This document shows, piece after piece, positions 25,343-33,839 of a stretch of 64,000 bases of DNA. Position numbers and translations under genes: made by a program. Position 1 is the first letter of the stretch. Each line of letters starts with the position of its first letter. Origin of the DNA: Streptomyces albicerus (GTDB taxonomy: Bacteria > Actinomycetota > Actinomycetes > Streptomycetales > Streptomycetaceae); NCBI RefSeq assembly GCF_008905045.1, contig NZ_VWMY01000052.1:20195-84194 (forward strand), read 5' to 3'. The notes beneath the pieces are model-generated. The model was not told where the DNA came from. It did no database searches and was given only the letters and a program-made list of their open reading frames with translations.

Positions 25343-25359
25343 ACGCGGCTCATCGGCGG

Positions 25360-26625
25360 TCAGAGACGTCCCGCGCCCGTATAGAGGTCGAGCTCCCCTT
25401 CGAGCTCGACGGCGAGCACCGTCGCCTGATCGTCCAGGTCGGCCGCGGCGGGCGCGTCGATCCAGGTGACGCCGGGGACCGCGTCGAGGCCGCCGGTGAC
25501 GTGGTGGCCCAGTTCGGTGCCCGTGCCCAGGACGGTGGCGCGCCGGACGGGGTTGCGCAGGCCGCGGATCGAGACGGAGTCGCGCGGGGTGTCGAAGCAC
25601 ACCAGGTAGAGCGTGCGCCGGTCGGCGGACAGGGTGCTGGGGCCGTAGTGGTGCCCGGCGGGCAGGCCGGCGACCGTGCCGTACACGGCGTCGGAGTGCC
25701 GTGCGATCCATGCGCCGAGGCCCTCCAGGCGTTCGATCTGCTCCTCGGGGATGGTCCCGTCCTCGCGGGGGCCGGCGCCGAGCAGCAGATTGCCGCCCAT
25801 GCCGATGGTCTCGGTGAAGTACCGCACCAGCTGGCGCACCGACTTGAAGTCGCGGTCCTGCGGCCGGTAACTCCACGAGTCGTTGATCGTGAGACACAGT
25901 TCCCACGGACCGTCCGGGGCCTGGAGCGGCGCTCCCTGCTCCGGCGTGGCGTAGTCGCCGTAGCTCAGCATGCGGCCGTTGAGGATGGTGTCCGGGTTGC
26001 CCGCGAGGATCAGTTCGGCGAGCTCGCGCATCCGCCACTGCTCCTCGGCGCGCTCCCACTCCCCGTCGAACCAGAGGATGTCGGGGTGGAAGCGCTCGAC
26101 GAGCTCGCTGACCTGGCCGTCGCGGTACGCGAGATAGCGTGCCCAGGCCTCAGGGTCCTCCTTGCCCGGCTCGGCGTGCGAGTAGCCGTTGGGAGGCACG
26201 ATGTGCGGCCCGGGGTGCCGTTCGCTCGCGTAGTCCGGGTGGTTCCAGTCGGAGTGCGAGTAGTAGAGGCCGACCTTGAGGTCCCGTGCGCGCAGGGCGT
26301 CGACGAATCCGGTGACGAGGTCGCGGCCGGCGGGCGTGTCCCGGACGACGTCGAGATTGCGGTGATCGGTGTCCCAGAGAGCGACGCCGTCGTGGTGCCG
26401 GGCGGTGAGCACCGCGTACCGCGCGCCGACCCGGGCGAACAACTCGGCCCAGGCGTCCGGGTCGTAGCGCGACGCGGTGAAGCCGTCGAGCTGTTTCATG
26501 TACTGCTCGTGCGTCATCTCGCCCGTGTAGAAGGACCAGGACTCGGCGGCGCCGCCCACGGCGTAGATGCCGTAGTGGATGAAGACGCCCAGCTTGGCGT
26601 CGGGAAACCAGGGTTGCATCGGCAT
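25360..26625 (-). CDS. alpha-L-fucosidase, GH29
   Basis: A 421-residue protein without a secretion signal, so it acts in the cytosol. It begins PWFPDAKLGVFIHYGIYAVG, the classic GH29 opening. TARHHDGVALW (75-85) is the conserved substrate-binding HHDG block, and ILWFDGEWE (183-191) carries the nucleophile Asp, D187. The last part (about 320-421) is a beta-sandwich C-terminal domain. It hydrolyses alpha-linked L-fucose from oligosaccharides by a retaining mechanism. The ATG at 26625 is the first codon of the conserved N-terminus. No fucose transporter is adjacent, so it appears to be a single-gene unit next to the odorant operon. Confidence 0.92.
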   Translation of the reverse strand: MPMQPWFPDAKLGVFIHYGIYAVGGAAESWSFYTGEMTHEQYMKQLDGFTASRYDPDAWAELFARVGARYAVLTARHHDGVALWDTDHRNLDVVRDTPAGRDLVTGFVDALRARDLKVGLYYSHSDWNHPDYASERHPGPHIVPPNGYSHAEPGKEDPEAWARYLAYRDGQVSELVERFHPDILWFDGEWERAEEQWRMRELAELILAGNPDTILNGRMLSYGDYATPEQGAPLQAPDGPWELCLTINDSWSYRPQDRDFKSVRQLVRYFTETIGMGGNLLLGAGPREDGTIPEEQIERLEGLGAWIARHSDAVYGTVAGLPAGHHYGPSTLSADRRTLYLVCFDTPRDSVSIRGLRNPVRRATVLGTGTELGHHVTGGLDAVPGVTWIDAPAAADLDDQATVLAVELEGELDLYTGAGRL

Positions 26626-26749
26626 ACGCCCACGCTAGGCGCGCGCCCCCGTCCGACGCGTGGGCGCCGGTCACCACTACTGGTCGGTTTTCACCCTGCC
26701 AACGTCAGGGCGGCCCCGTATCGGTCTGCCGAAGGCGATCGGCACGCAT

Positions 26750-26781
26750 TGGTCCCCCACCCTCGAAAGGGTCGGGGACCA
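26750..26781 (-). terminator. hairpin terminator of the 2-methylisoborneol operon
   Basis: Fourteen-base arms with one mismatch (26750-26763 with 26768-26781) and a CGAA loop lie 18 bp beyond the methyltransferase stop codon. Confidence 0.8.
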
Positions 26782-26798
26782 CCTACGTGTTCAGGTGT

Positions 26799-27662
26799 TC
26801 AGATGCGGTCCGCGGCGATCAGCAGGTAGTGGAAGCTGCCCTCTTTGTACGCGGTCAGGAACGGCTCCTCGATCCCGGTCGCGACCGAGGACTTGGCCCG
26901 CAGCTCCCAGTACGGGATGGTCTGCGCGGTCAGGTCCACCACGTTGATGGGTACGAGACCACTGGCGGCCATCGCCTTGAAGTACTCGCTCCTTGGGTGG
27001 ATGTTGCACGTGTAGTGCTCGTCGATACGGCTGACGGCCTTGGAACGCAGGCCCGTGACGTCGTTGGAGCAGCCGGTGATGCACACGTACCGGCCGCCGT
27101 ACCCGAGCAGCCGGGCGAACTCCCCGTACAGCTCGAAGAGATCGACGTACATCGTCGTCTCGTTGGTCCAGATGCCGCGCCGCGAGCCGGTCTCGAAGCC
27201 CGTGTCCAGCATGTTCCTGAAGTGGAAGCGGACCCGGTCGGTCACGCCCCGCTCCTCCGCCTGCCGGTTGGCGAAGGCCACCTGCTCCTCGGAGATCGAG
27301 ACACCGTCGACTGAGCAGCCGAAGCGCTGGTTGGCCATGAAGCTGGTGCCGCCGCGGCCGGAACCTGCGTCCATCAGGCGGTCGCCGCGGCCGATCGCGC
27401 CCAAGTGGTCGAGAAGCACCTCGGCCTGGGCGGTCTCCAGACGGTGCAGTTCCTCGATGATCCGCTGGTCGCGGTTCTCGGCTGGGCCCTCAAGGACCGA
27501 CGGGTCGTAGTCGCCGAGGCCGTAGTGGTGGTGGTAGAGGCCGTCGACCTCGCCGAGCCGGATGTTGACCGGGTCCTTCTCGGCGTTCCAGTAGTCGGCC
27601 ACGGACTTCTGGTAACTGGTGCGGAGGACTGCGGTGGCGGGATCGGTTGCGGAGGTGGTCAT
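26799..27662 (-). CDS. geranyl diphosphate 2-C-methyltransferase
   Basis: A 287-residue SAM-dependent methyltransferase that converts geranyl diphosphate to 2-methyl-GPP, the first step of 2-methylisoborneol synthesis. The SAM motif is RLMDAGSGRGGTSFMANQ. Other typical blocks are VADYWNAEKDPVNIRLGEVD, GLYHHHYGLGDYDPSVLEG, FGCSVDGVSISEEQVAFANR and ITGCSNDVTG. The length is that of known GPP methyltransferases. It begins 15 bp after the terpene cyclase stop and is the last gene of the three-gene operon, ended by a hairpin. A separate ribosome-binding site (AAGGAG) is seen before the ATG. Confidence 0.96.
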   Translation of the reverse strand: MTTSATDPATAVLRTSYQKSVADYWNAEKDPVNIRLGEVDGLYHHHYGLGDYDPSVLEGPAENRDQRIIEELHRLETAQAEVLLDHLGAIGRGDRLMDAGSGRGGTSFMANQRFGCSVDGVSISEEQVAFANRQAEERGVTDRVRFHFRNMLDTGFETGSRRGIWTNETTMYVDLFELYGEFARLLGYGGRYVCITGCSNDVTGLRSKAVSRIDEHYTCNIHPRSEYFKAMAASGLVPINVVDLTAQTIPYWELRAKSSVATGIEEPFLTAYKEGSFHYLLIAADRI

Positions 27663-27677
27663 GGTCGTACTCCTTGA

Positions 27678-28982
27678 TCAGTTCTGGTGGTAGCGGGCAC
27701 TGCTCGCGTGCCATTCGCGGCTGCCGCCCACCCAGTTCCACACCCCGGCCAGGAAGCGGCCCAGCTGCGGTGATCCGGTGGCTGCGAGGGCGGCGGCCTC
27801 GGTTTCGTAGGTGTGCATCAGCTCGTCATGGACGAGGACGGAACGCTCGACGGCTTCCTCCAGCGAGCAGTTCTCCTCGGCTGCGATCACCCGGGGCAGG
27901 CTGAGGTCCGTGGGGTCCTCCTTGCCCATCGAGTACAGGTCGTTGACGATGACGCTGGCCGTGCCCGCCATGGTGAGCGCGCGGCGCACCCGTACGTCGG
28001 CGAACTCGTCGGCCGGCAGCTCGTAGCCCCCGACCACGTCCGTCAGCACGATGCAGGGCACGAAGCTGTTCTCGTGCCGGTGCATCAGGAACTCCCAGAC
28101 AGGCGGGGTCTGCCCGGTCGTGTGCCAGACCGCCTCCTGGCCGTACGCGACGAACATGATCGCCAACTCGTGCCGGAGGCGGCGGACCTGGGTGGTCGTG
28201 GCGTACTTGCCCAGGTTGTCCAGACCGGAGCGGAGGGCGACCGCGACGGGGTCCTTCCGCACGACCTCCTCCAACTCCGGTGCGTAGCGCAGCGGGAGAT
28301 GGGCCTGGTCGATCACCGAGTGGGCGATCGCCAGGCGCTGGCCCAGCAGGTCGTGCCGGGCCTCCTCCACCTCTCCGTCGACGTAGTGGTCGTCGACCGA
28401 CCACTCGGACAGCGCGCACTTCGCCGCCGCGAGCAGCACGTCGGGGTCGTCCGAGTCCGGATGCGCGAGCATGATCAGCCGCCCGAAGTCGCAGGACCGG
28501 ACCCGGTCGAGCTGTCCTGGATAGATCCCGCACTCCTCCGCCCACTCCACGAGCCGTTCGTTGACCTCCGCGCCGAGCGCGGGGTCGTCGCGGACGGCGG
28601 GCGGGCAGTAGATCACCGGTCCGTCCTGTGCCGCGCTGGGCTTCGACGGTTCGGACGGTGTCCGGAGCGGACGGTTCGCGGAGGTGCCGAGGCCGGTCGG
28701 GCCCGAGGGGAGCCGGGGGAGTGGAGGGAGTGGGGCCGAGGCTGCCGGGATCGTCGGCACGGTGGGTGGCGTCGGCCGGGCGGGCACGGGGATCCGTACG
28801 GCCGAAGTGCCAAGTCCCGTCGGCCCGTTGGGGAGCCGCGGTGGTGTGCCTCCGGCGTCGGGCCTGACCCGTGCGAGGATGTCCCGCTTTCCGGGGCGCC
28901 TCGGATCCTGGAGCAGCCCGACCGCCATCCCCGCCACGTCATGGGCGGCCGCGGGCGCGAAGGCCCGCGAGATCAACGACAC
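27678..28982 (-). CDS. 2-methylisoborneol synthase (terpene cyclase, encapsulin cargo)
   Basis: A 434-residue class I terpene synthase that cyclises 2-methyl-GPP to 2-methylisoborneol. The first about 120 residues are Pro/Ala-rich and probably disordered. They contain a repeated motif, GPTGLGTSA at 53-61 and 94-102, each after RLPN/S. N-terminal motifs of this kind target the enzyme to family 2B encapsulin shells. The catalytic domain has the acidic metal motif SVDDHYVDGE (196-204) and the NSE-type motif VNDLYSMGKED. YELPAD and VWNWVGGSREWH near the end fit the MIBS family. The GTG at 28982 is the preferred start, 5 bp after the shell gene stop; an ATG at 28928 would remove 18 residues. It is the middle gene of the operon. 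Confidence 0.94.
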   Translation of the reverse strand: MSLISRAFAPAAAHDVAGMAVGLLQDPRRPGKRDILARVRPDAGGTPPRLPNGPTGLGTSAVRIPVPARPTPPTVPTIPAASAPLPPLPRLPSGPTGLGTSANRPLRTPSEPSKPSAAQDGPVIYCPPAVRDDPALGAEVNERLVEWAEECGIYPGQLDRVRSCDFGRLIMLAHPDSDDPDVLLAAAKCALSEWSVDDHYVDGEVEEARHDLLGQRLAIAHSVIDQAHLPLRYAPELEEVVRKDPVAVALRSGLDNLGKYATTTQVRRLRHELAIMFVAYGQEAVWHTTGQTPPVWEFLMHRHENSFVPCIVLTDVVGGYELPADEFADVRVRRALTMAGTASVIVNDLYSMGKEDPTDLSLPRVIAAEENCSLEEAVERSVLVHDELMHTYETEAAALAATGSPQLGRFLAGVWNWVGGSREWHASSARYHQN

Positions 28983-28987
28983 CGCGG

Positions 28988-30415
28988 TCAGCCCCCGTTC
29001 GTGCGGGCGACCTCGACGTTCTCCAGGATGCCCAGCGCGTCCGGCACCAGCACGGCCGCCGAGTAGTAGGTGCTGACCAGGTAGGAGATGATCGCCTTCT
29101 CGTCGATGCCCATGAACCGCACGTTCAGACCCGGCTCGACCTCGTCCGGGATCCCCGTCTGGTACAGGCCGATCACGCCCTGGTCGCTCTCGCCCGTACG
29201 CATCGCGATGATCGACGAGGAGCCCGCCTTGCTGACGGGGATCTTGCCGCACGGCAGCAGCGGAACACCCCGCCAGGCCGGCAGCTGATGGCCGTTCAGC
29301 TCCACGCCGCTGAAGTAGATGCCGCGCTTGTTGCACTCCCGGCCGAAGGCGGCGATGGCCCGCGGGTGGGCGAACATACAGCGGGTGCCGCGCCGCATGC
29401 TCAGCAGCTCGTCCAGGTCGTCGGGGGTGGGCGGGCCGGAGAAGGTGGAGATCCGCTGGTCGTAGTCGGCGTTGTGCAGCATGCCGAAGTCGCGGTTGTT
29501 GACCAGCTCGTACTCCTGCCGCTCCCGCAGGGCCTCGATGGTCAGGCGCAGCTGCTGCTGCGTCTGGTTCATCGGCTCGTTGTAGAGGTCGGCGACCCGG
29601 CTGTGCACCCGCAGCACGGTCTGCGCCACGCTCAACTCGTACTCGCGCGGCGACAGTTCGTAGTCCGCGAAGGCGCCAGGCAGCGCGGCCTCACCTTCGT
29701 GGCCCGAGCTCATCGCGATGTCGGCCTCGCCGGACTTGTTGCGCGGCATGTGCCCGTTCGAGCTGAGCGCGTGCACGTGCATGCGCAGCTTGTCGTGCCG
29801 GTCGGCCACCGTCTTGTACGCCGAGTGCGGCAGCGCGAGCACCGTGGTGGCCGTCGCCGCACGGGCCGTGAACTCCCACTTGCCACTGGCTCCCGCCAGC
29901 ACCTGCCCGCCGAAGGTGTCCCCGTCGGCCATCAGGCCCGTGACCACCTCGTCGCCGTACTTGCCCTCGCCGAGCTTCTCGACCTTGCCGTGCGCGATCA
30001 GAAAGACGTGGTCGGCCTTGCGGCCCTCCTGGACGATGACCTGGCCCGGCTCGAACTCCTTCTGCACGAACTTCTCGGCCAGCGCACCCAGCGCGTCACC
30101 GTCCGCGAAGCCCTGCAGCAGCGGCAGTTCGCCGAGCTCGGCCGGGACGACCTTGACCTTAGCGCCGGTCTTCACGAACGACACACGGCCGTCGCCGACC
30201 GCGTACGAGAGCCGCCGGTTGACCCGGTAGGTGGCACCCGGCACGTTCACCCACGGCAGCATGCGGGTCAGCCAGCGTGAACTGATGCCCTGCATCTGGG
30301 GTTCGGACTTGGTGGTCGTCGCGAGGTTCCGCGCGGCGGCGGTGCCGAGGCTCTGCTGCTCCCGCTCCTGCTCATCGGCGCTCGTGGCCGGGGCCGTACT
30401 CGTCTGGACCGACAT
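28988..30415 (-). CDS. family 2B encapsulin shell protein (EshA-like, with cNMP-binding domain)
   Basis: A 475-residue HK97-fold shell protein with an inserted cyclic-nucleotide-binding-like domain at about residues 98-205 (FADGDALGALAEKF, GQVIVQEGRKADHVFLIAHG, DGDTFGGQVL). The flanking parts, such as NVPGATYRVNRRLSYAVGDG and NEPMNQTQQQLRLTIEALRE, and the end EKAIISYLVSTYYSAAVLVP, are those of EshA-type family 2B encapsulins. It should assemble into a hollow protein compartment that holds the 2-methylisoborneol synthase encoded next. The start at 30415 (MSVQTS) is chosen because GAGGAG lies 4 bases before it; a start seven codons upstream is less likely. It is the first gene of the operon, so shell, cargo and methyltransferase are made together. 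Confidence 0.95.
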   Translation of the reverse strand: MSVQTSTAPATSADEQEREQQSLGTAAARNLATTTKSEPQMQGISSRWLTRMLPWVNVPGATYRVNRRLSYAVGDGRVSFVKTGAKVKVVPAELGELPLLQGFADGDALGALAEKFVQKEFEPGQVIVQEGRKADHVFLIAHGKVEKLGEGKYGDEVVTGLMADGDTFGGQVLAGASGKWEFTARAATATTVLALPHSAYKTVADRHDKLRMHVHALSSNGHMPRNKSGEADIAMSSGHEGEAALPGAFADYELSPREYELSVAQTVLRVHSRVADLYNEPMNQTQQQLRLTIEALRERQEYELVNNRDFGMLHNADYDQRISTFSGPPTPDDLDELLSMRRGTRCMFAHPRAIAAFGRECNKRGIYFSGVELNGHQLPAWRGVPLLPCGKIPVSKAGSSSIIAMRTGESDQGVIGLYQTGIPDEVEPGLNVRFMGIDEKAIISYLVSTYYSAAVLVPDALGILENVEVARTNGG

Positions 30416-30722
30416 CGTCTCCTCTTTCTTTCGCATGACTCGTCACACGACGTGTCGCTCGACCCGTCGCATGGCTGACGGCGTGACGCATCCGGATGTC
30501 GTCACGCTCCGTAGATAGATCTAGTGCATATCGCTCACCGTTGGTTACTCATAGTGAGGGCGCGCGGCAGCATGTTCCGAGACGGAGCGCCTCTTCCGCG
30601 CTTCCGGATCACCCTCGGGTCGACCTAGTTGGCGGTATCCGGTGGGTACAGGAGGCACCGGTCGCGTGTTCAATCACGGGTATCGCGTCACGTATGGACG
30701 GCCCCACACGTCAGGAGGCACC
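30416..30722. other. 307-bp divergent intergenic region with operon promoters
   Basis: It holds the promoters of the encapsulin operon (minus) and the flavoprotein gene (plus). The AT-rich stretch gatagatctagtgcatatc (about 30514-30532) is the best candidate promoter core. Imperfect CGCTCAC...GTGAGGGCG arms (about 30530-30560) could be an operator. The 12-base string caggaggcaccg appears twice (about 30649 and 30712); the second copy supplies the ribosome-binding site of the plus-strand gene. Confidence 0.4.
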
Positions 30723-31964
30723 GTGATCGCCGCTCCCGAACCCGGACTGACCGAACGCGCACTGATCGACCGGGCCGTCGCTCTGCGGCCCGCGCTGCTC
30801 GAACGTCAACCGGAGACCGAGCGGTTGACGCGCTATCCGAAAGACACGCATGACGATCTTCTGCGCGCCGGCTTCTACCGGATCCTGCAGCCACGCCGCT
30901 ACGGCGGATACGAGTTCGGCCTGCCGACCTTCTACCGCGTGGTCACCGAGATCGCCCGCGGCTGCCCCTCCACCGGCTGGGCGTTGTCCCTGACGGCCGC
31001 CCATGTCCTCCAAGTCGCCGCGCAGTTCGAGGAGCGGGCGCAGGACGAGATCTTCGGCGACGACGGCGACTTCCGCGCCGCGTCCACGGTCGCGCCCGTC
31101 GGCGTGGCCCAGCCGGACGGCGACGGGCATGTCGTCCTCGACGGCATCTGGCCGTACTCCTCCGGCTCGCCGTACTCCACGCACTATGTCGGCCAGACCC
31201 TGCGCGCGCCCGAGAAGCCGGGCGACCCGCCCGGGCCGCCGGTGCTGTTCGTCGCGCCGCGTGCCGTGTGGACGCTGCTCGACGACTGGCACGGCGTCCT
31301 CGGCCTGCGCGGCAGCGGGTCCAACAGCATCCGTATGGAACAGGCCCGTATCCCCGAGTACCTCACCCGCGAGGTGAGCCTGCTCGACCTGCCGGTGGAG
31401 GGCGGCACGCCCGGTTCGAAGCTGCACGGCAACCCCCTGTACGCGGGGCGCGCGCCCAGCTTCTTCCACGGAGAGCTGGCCGCCATCATGGTCGGCACCG
31501 CGTACGCGGCCGCCGATGAGTACGCCCGGATCGTCGTCGAGCGGCCGCTGACCCTGGAACCCGACCGCACCCGAGCCGAACTCCACGACTACCAGCGTCA
31601 CTTGGGCGAGGCGCTGGGCGCGATCCACACCGCGGAGGCGGCCCTTCGGCACAACGCCGAGGACTACATGGAGACCTGCCGCCGCAATGTCTCGGGCGAG
31701 GCGCACTTCACCATCGCCGACGACAACCGCCTCGCGATCGTCTTCCTCAACGCCGGCCGCATGGCCTGGGACGCCATGCAGGGCATCCTCTTCCGCACGG
31801 CGGGCTCCCGCTACGCCCGCGACGGGGAACGGATGCAGCGCTACTTCCGGGACGCCGCCACCTACTGGTCGCACATCGGGCCGAGCATGGCCGAGCCGCT
31901 CGCCCGGCGTGTCGGCTGTGACCGGCTCGGACTGCCCTCGCACGACATCCCCCTCATTCCGTGA
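30723..31964 (+). CDS. acyl-CoA dehydrogenase-fold flavin monooxygenase-like protein
   Basis: A 413-residue protein of the acyl-CoA dehydrogenase superfamily with the HpaH/HsaA-type C-terminal domain (Acyl-CoA_dh_2). Family blocks are DDLLRAGFYRILQPRRYGGY, EIARGCPSTGWALSL, VLGLRGSGSNSIRMEQARIP and FRTAGSRYARDGERMQRYFR. Such proteins use reduced flavin from a partner to hydroxylate aromatics or other small molecules. They lack the usual catalytic Glu of acyl-CoA dehydrogenases. The GTG at 30723 has an AGGAGG box 6 bases upstream. It is divergent from the encapsulin operon, so a role in the same pathway is possible but not shown. No flavin reductase gene is adjacent. Confidence 0.85.
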   Translation: MIAAPEPGLTERALIDRAVALRPALLERQPETERLTRYPKDTHDDLLRAGFYRILQPRRYGGYEFGLPTFYRVVTEIARGCPSTGWALSLTAAHVLQVAAQFEERAQDEIFGDDGDFRAASTVAPVGVAQPDGDGHVVLDGIWPYSSGSPYSTHYVGQTLRAPEKPGDPPGPPVLFVAPRAVWTLLDDWHGVLGLRGSGSNSIRMEQARIPEYLTREVSLLDLPVEGGTPGSKLHGNPLYAGRAPSFFHGELAAIMVGTAYAAADEYARIVVERPLTLEPDRTRAELHDYQRHLGEALGAIHTAEAALRHNAEDYMETCRRNVSGEAHFTIADDNRLAIVFLNAGRMAWDAMQGILFRTAGSRYARDGERMQRYFRDAATYWSHIGPSMAEPLARRVGCDRLGLPSHDIPLIP

Positions 31965-32081
31965 GCGTTCCGTGATGCGTGGGGCAGGCATGGCACACCT
32001 CTCGGCGGGTACGCGAGCAACCGCGCCCGGGTCGGAACCCGTCCCGGGCGGCCTGTTTTCGCCACTACGTCGGGATGTGCC

Positions 32082-32489
32082 ATGGAGATTCCCTCGAACG
32101 ACAACGCCATGCCGGAGGCCGAGCTGGCCCTGACCGCGCTGGCCGAGAACACCGAGGACGTCGACGCGCTCGACACCCTGGCCGGCACCGACGTGCTGGT
32201 CCCGGTGCCGGACGACGCCGACGACGAGACGGCCGGCGATCCCACCGTCGTGGCGCTGCCCGTCCTCGAACGGCCGGGTGAGGAGCCGCTGGTGCCGGTG
32301 TTCACGTCGGAGCTGCGGATGGCCGAACTGCTGCCGTATGTGTCGCGCTACCGCCTGGTGCCCCTGGGGACGCTCGCCGCCCAGTGGCCCAGCAGCGATA
32401 TCTCCCTGAGCATCGACGCCAGCTCGCCGCACGGACTGACGCTCGACTCCCAGGGGGTACGCACCCTGCTGGCGCGGCCCTCGGGCTGA
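32082..32489 (+). CDS. SseB-domain protein
   Basis: A 135-residue protein. The SseB N-terminal-type domain is visible as LAGTDVLVPVPDD, PLVPVFTSELRMAELLPYVS and YRLVPLGTLAAQWPSSDISL, with SIDASSPHGLTLDSQGVRTL at the end. The acidic N-terminus is probably flexible. In enterobacteria SseB is an enhancer of serine sensitivity and in actinobacteria the domain is common but unexplained. No strong ribosome-binding site is seen at the ATG. A paralogue lies at 45941-46318. A hairpin follows the gene. Confidence 0.8.
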   Translation: MEIPSNDNAMPEAELALTALAENTEDVDALDTLAGTDVLVPVPDDADDETAGDPTVVALPVLERPGEEPLVPVFTSELRMAELLPYVSRYRLVPLGTLAAQWPSSDISLSIDASSPHGLTLDSQGVRTLLARPSG

Positions 32490-32516
32490 GACCGGCGCGT
32501 TGTGCCGGCGAGTCCG

Positions 32517-32552
32517 GGCCCGGCCGCGATGCCGGAGGGGAGCGGCCGGGCC
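32517..32552 (+). terminator. hairpin terminator after the SseB gene
   Basis: An 11-bp perfect stem (32517-32527 with 32542-32552) with a 14-base loop lies 28 bp after the stop codon. Confidence 0.65.
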
Positions 32553-32703
32553 TTGGGGCGTGGGCGGCCTCGCGCTCCCGCGCCCTGCTCCACATCGTGA
32601 AGGGATGAACGGCGCCGACACCGCTCATCCCCGGCGCACGGGCGCCGTGATCAACGGTAGGACGACGGCGCGCCGTATGCGCTCCGCAATGCGCGGCCAC
32701 TGT

Positions 32704-32755
32704 CCGGAATACGCGGTGGCCAGCGTCAACCGGAATACGCGGTGGCCAGCGTCAA
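32704..32755. repeat. 26-bp perfect tandem duplication at the AraC gene 3' end
   Basis: Two identical 26-base units (32704-32729 and 32730-32755) lie head to tail. The second holds the stop codon of the minus-strand AraC gene; the first is a spare copy just beyond it. The duplication does not alter the protein. Confidence 0.9.
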
Positions 32756-33738
32756 CCGGACCGCAGCGTCTGCGAGGGCGACTCGCCGAACCGGGCCCGG
32801 TAGCGCTGCGCGAAGCGCCCGAGGTGGGCGAACCCCCACCGGTACGCCACGTCCGTGACCGTGGTCGAGGCGGGATCCGCGGCGAGCAACTGCCCCCGCA
32901 CCCGCTGCAGCCGCACCTCGGTGACGTACGCCGTGGGCGACATCCCGACGTGCTTGCGGAACGCGTCCTGGAGGGCCCGCACACCGACCTGGGCGATGGC
33001 GGCCAGCCGCGCCGCGTCATAGGGCTCGGCGGGCCGCTCCTGGATGACGTCCATGACCCGCTTGACCGTCGCCAGCCGCAGCGCGGGCGCGGGCGACTCC
33101 AGCGCCTCGCGGTAGGAGTGGCCGGCGGCGAGCAACACGCCTTCCAACAGGGTCTGTTCGAGCCGCGCACGGATGAGGGGCTGATGCAGGAGACCGCGCG
33201 AGACGTCCTTCTCGAGCAGGCTCCACAACGCGAGATTCGCCCAACTGCGCCCGGGCCCCTGGGAGATGTCGATACAGGGATCGAACCGCGGCAGACGCCG
33301 CAGCGGCCTCCCGAGCAGCGTCTCCAGTCGCTCGTGCACGGCCGCCATGTCGATCTTCACGGTGAGGGCGTGGCAGTCGTCCGACCAGTCGTCCACGTGG
33401 ATCCCGTGCTCCGGCTGAAGGAACAGGGCGCGCTCGGGGGTGGCGTACGTCGTCGCCTCGCGCCCCTGCCGGATGCTGAAGCGGCCGGTGAGCGGCACGG
33501 TGACGTGATACGCGCCCGGCTGGGCGAAGTCCATCGCCACCTCCGTGCCGAAGCTGACGTCGCCGACGGTCAGATGGCCGGGTTCGACCACACTGAGGCT
33601 TGTGACGAAGTCCTGGGCGCTGCCCGTGATGTCGAGGCGAACGTCGTAGTAGTGCTCCGCGATGGCTTCGAGAGTCTCGTCGACGGAACATGTGACGTAC
33701 CTGCTGAACTCGGCTGCCCCAGCCTCTTCCCCAGCCAC
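32752..33738 (-). CDS. AraC-family transcriptional regulator (AraC_binding_2 type)
   Basis: A 328-residue activator. Residues about 30-190 form a cupin-like sensing domain (AraC_binding_2), with YHVTVPLTGRFSIRQGREAT and LFLQPEHGIHVDDWSDDCHA. The C-terminal 100 residues form two helix-turn-helices, with VGVRALQDAFRKHVGMSPTA and VTDVAYRWGFAHLGRFAQRY. The GTG at 33738 has a GGGGGC box upstream. This subfamily often controls aromatic or phenolic oxidation genes. Its closest neighbour on the same strand is the end of the nine-gene sulfonate operon, separated by 101 bp, and the flavoprotein gene at 30723 is on the other side. Its target cannot be decided. Confidence 0.9.
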   Translation of the reverse strand: MAGEEAGAAEFSRYVTCSVDETLEAIAEHYYDVRLDITGSAQDFVTSLSVVEPGHLTVGDVSFGTEVAMDFAQPGAYHVTVPLTGRFSIRQGREATTYATPERALFLQPEHGIHVDDWSDDCHALTVKIDMAAVHERLETLLGRPLRRLPRFDPCIDISQGPGRSWANLALWSLLEKDVSRGLLHQPLIRARLEQTLLEGVLLAAGHSYREALESPAPALRLATVKRVMDVIQERPAEPYDAARLAAIAQVGVRALQDAFRKHVGMSPTAYVTEVRLQRVRGQLLAADPASTTVTDVAYRWGFAHLGRFAQRYRARFGESPSQTLRSG

Positions 33739-33839
33739 CGTGATGCCCCCTGAAACGGATTGCGCCGCCCCGCGCGCTGCGCTCCCCGATCATGATGGCA
33801 CCGGCGCCGCCGCGACGGCCCCGCCCGGTCAGCCCCTGT

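Noticed and set aside
32704..32755. Attachment site of an integrated element
   Set aside because: The repeats are directly adjacent with nothing between them, no tRNA or integrase is near, so a simple tandem duplication is the better explanation.
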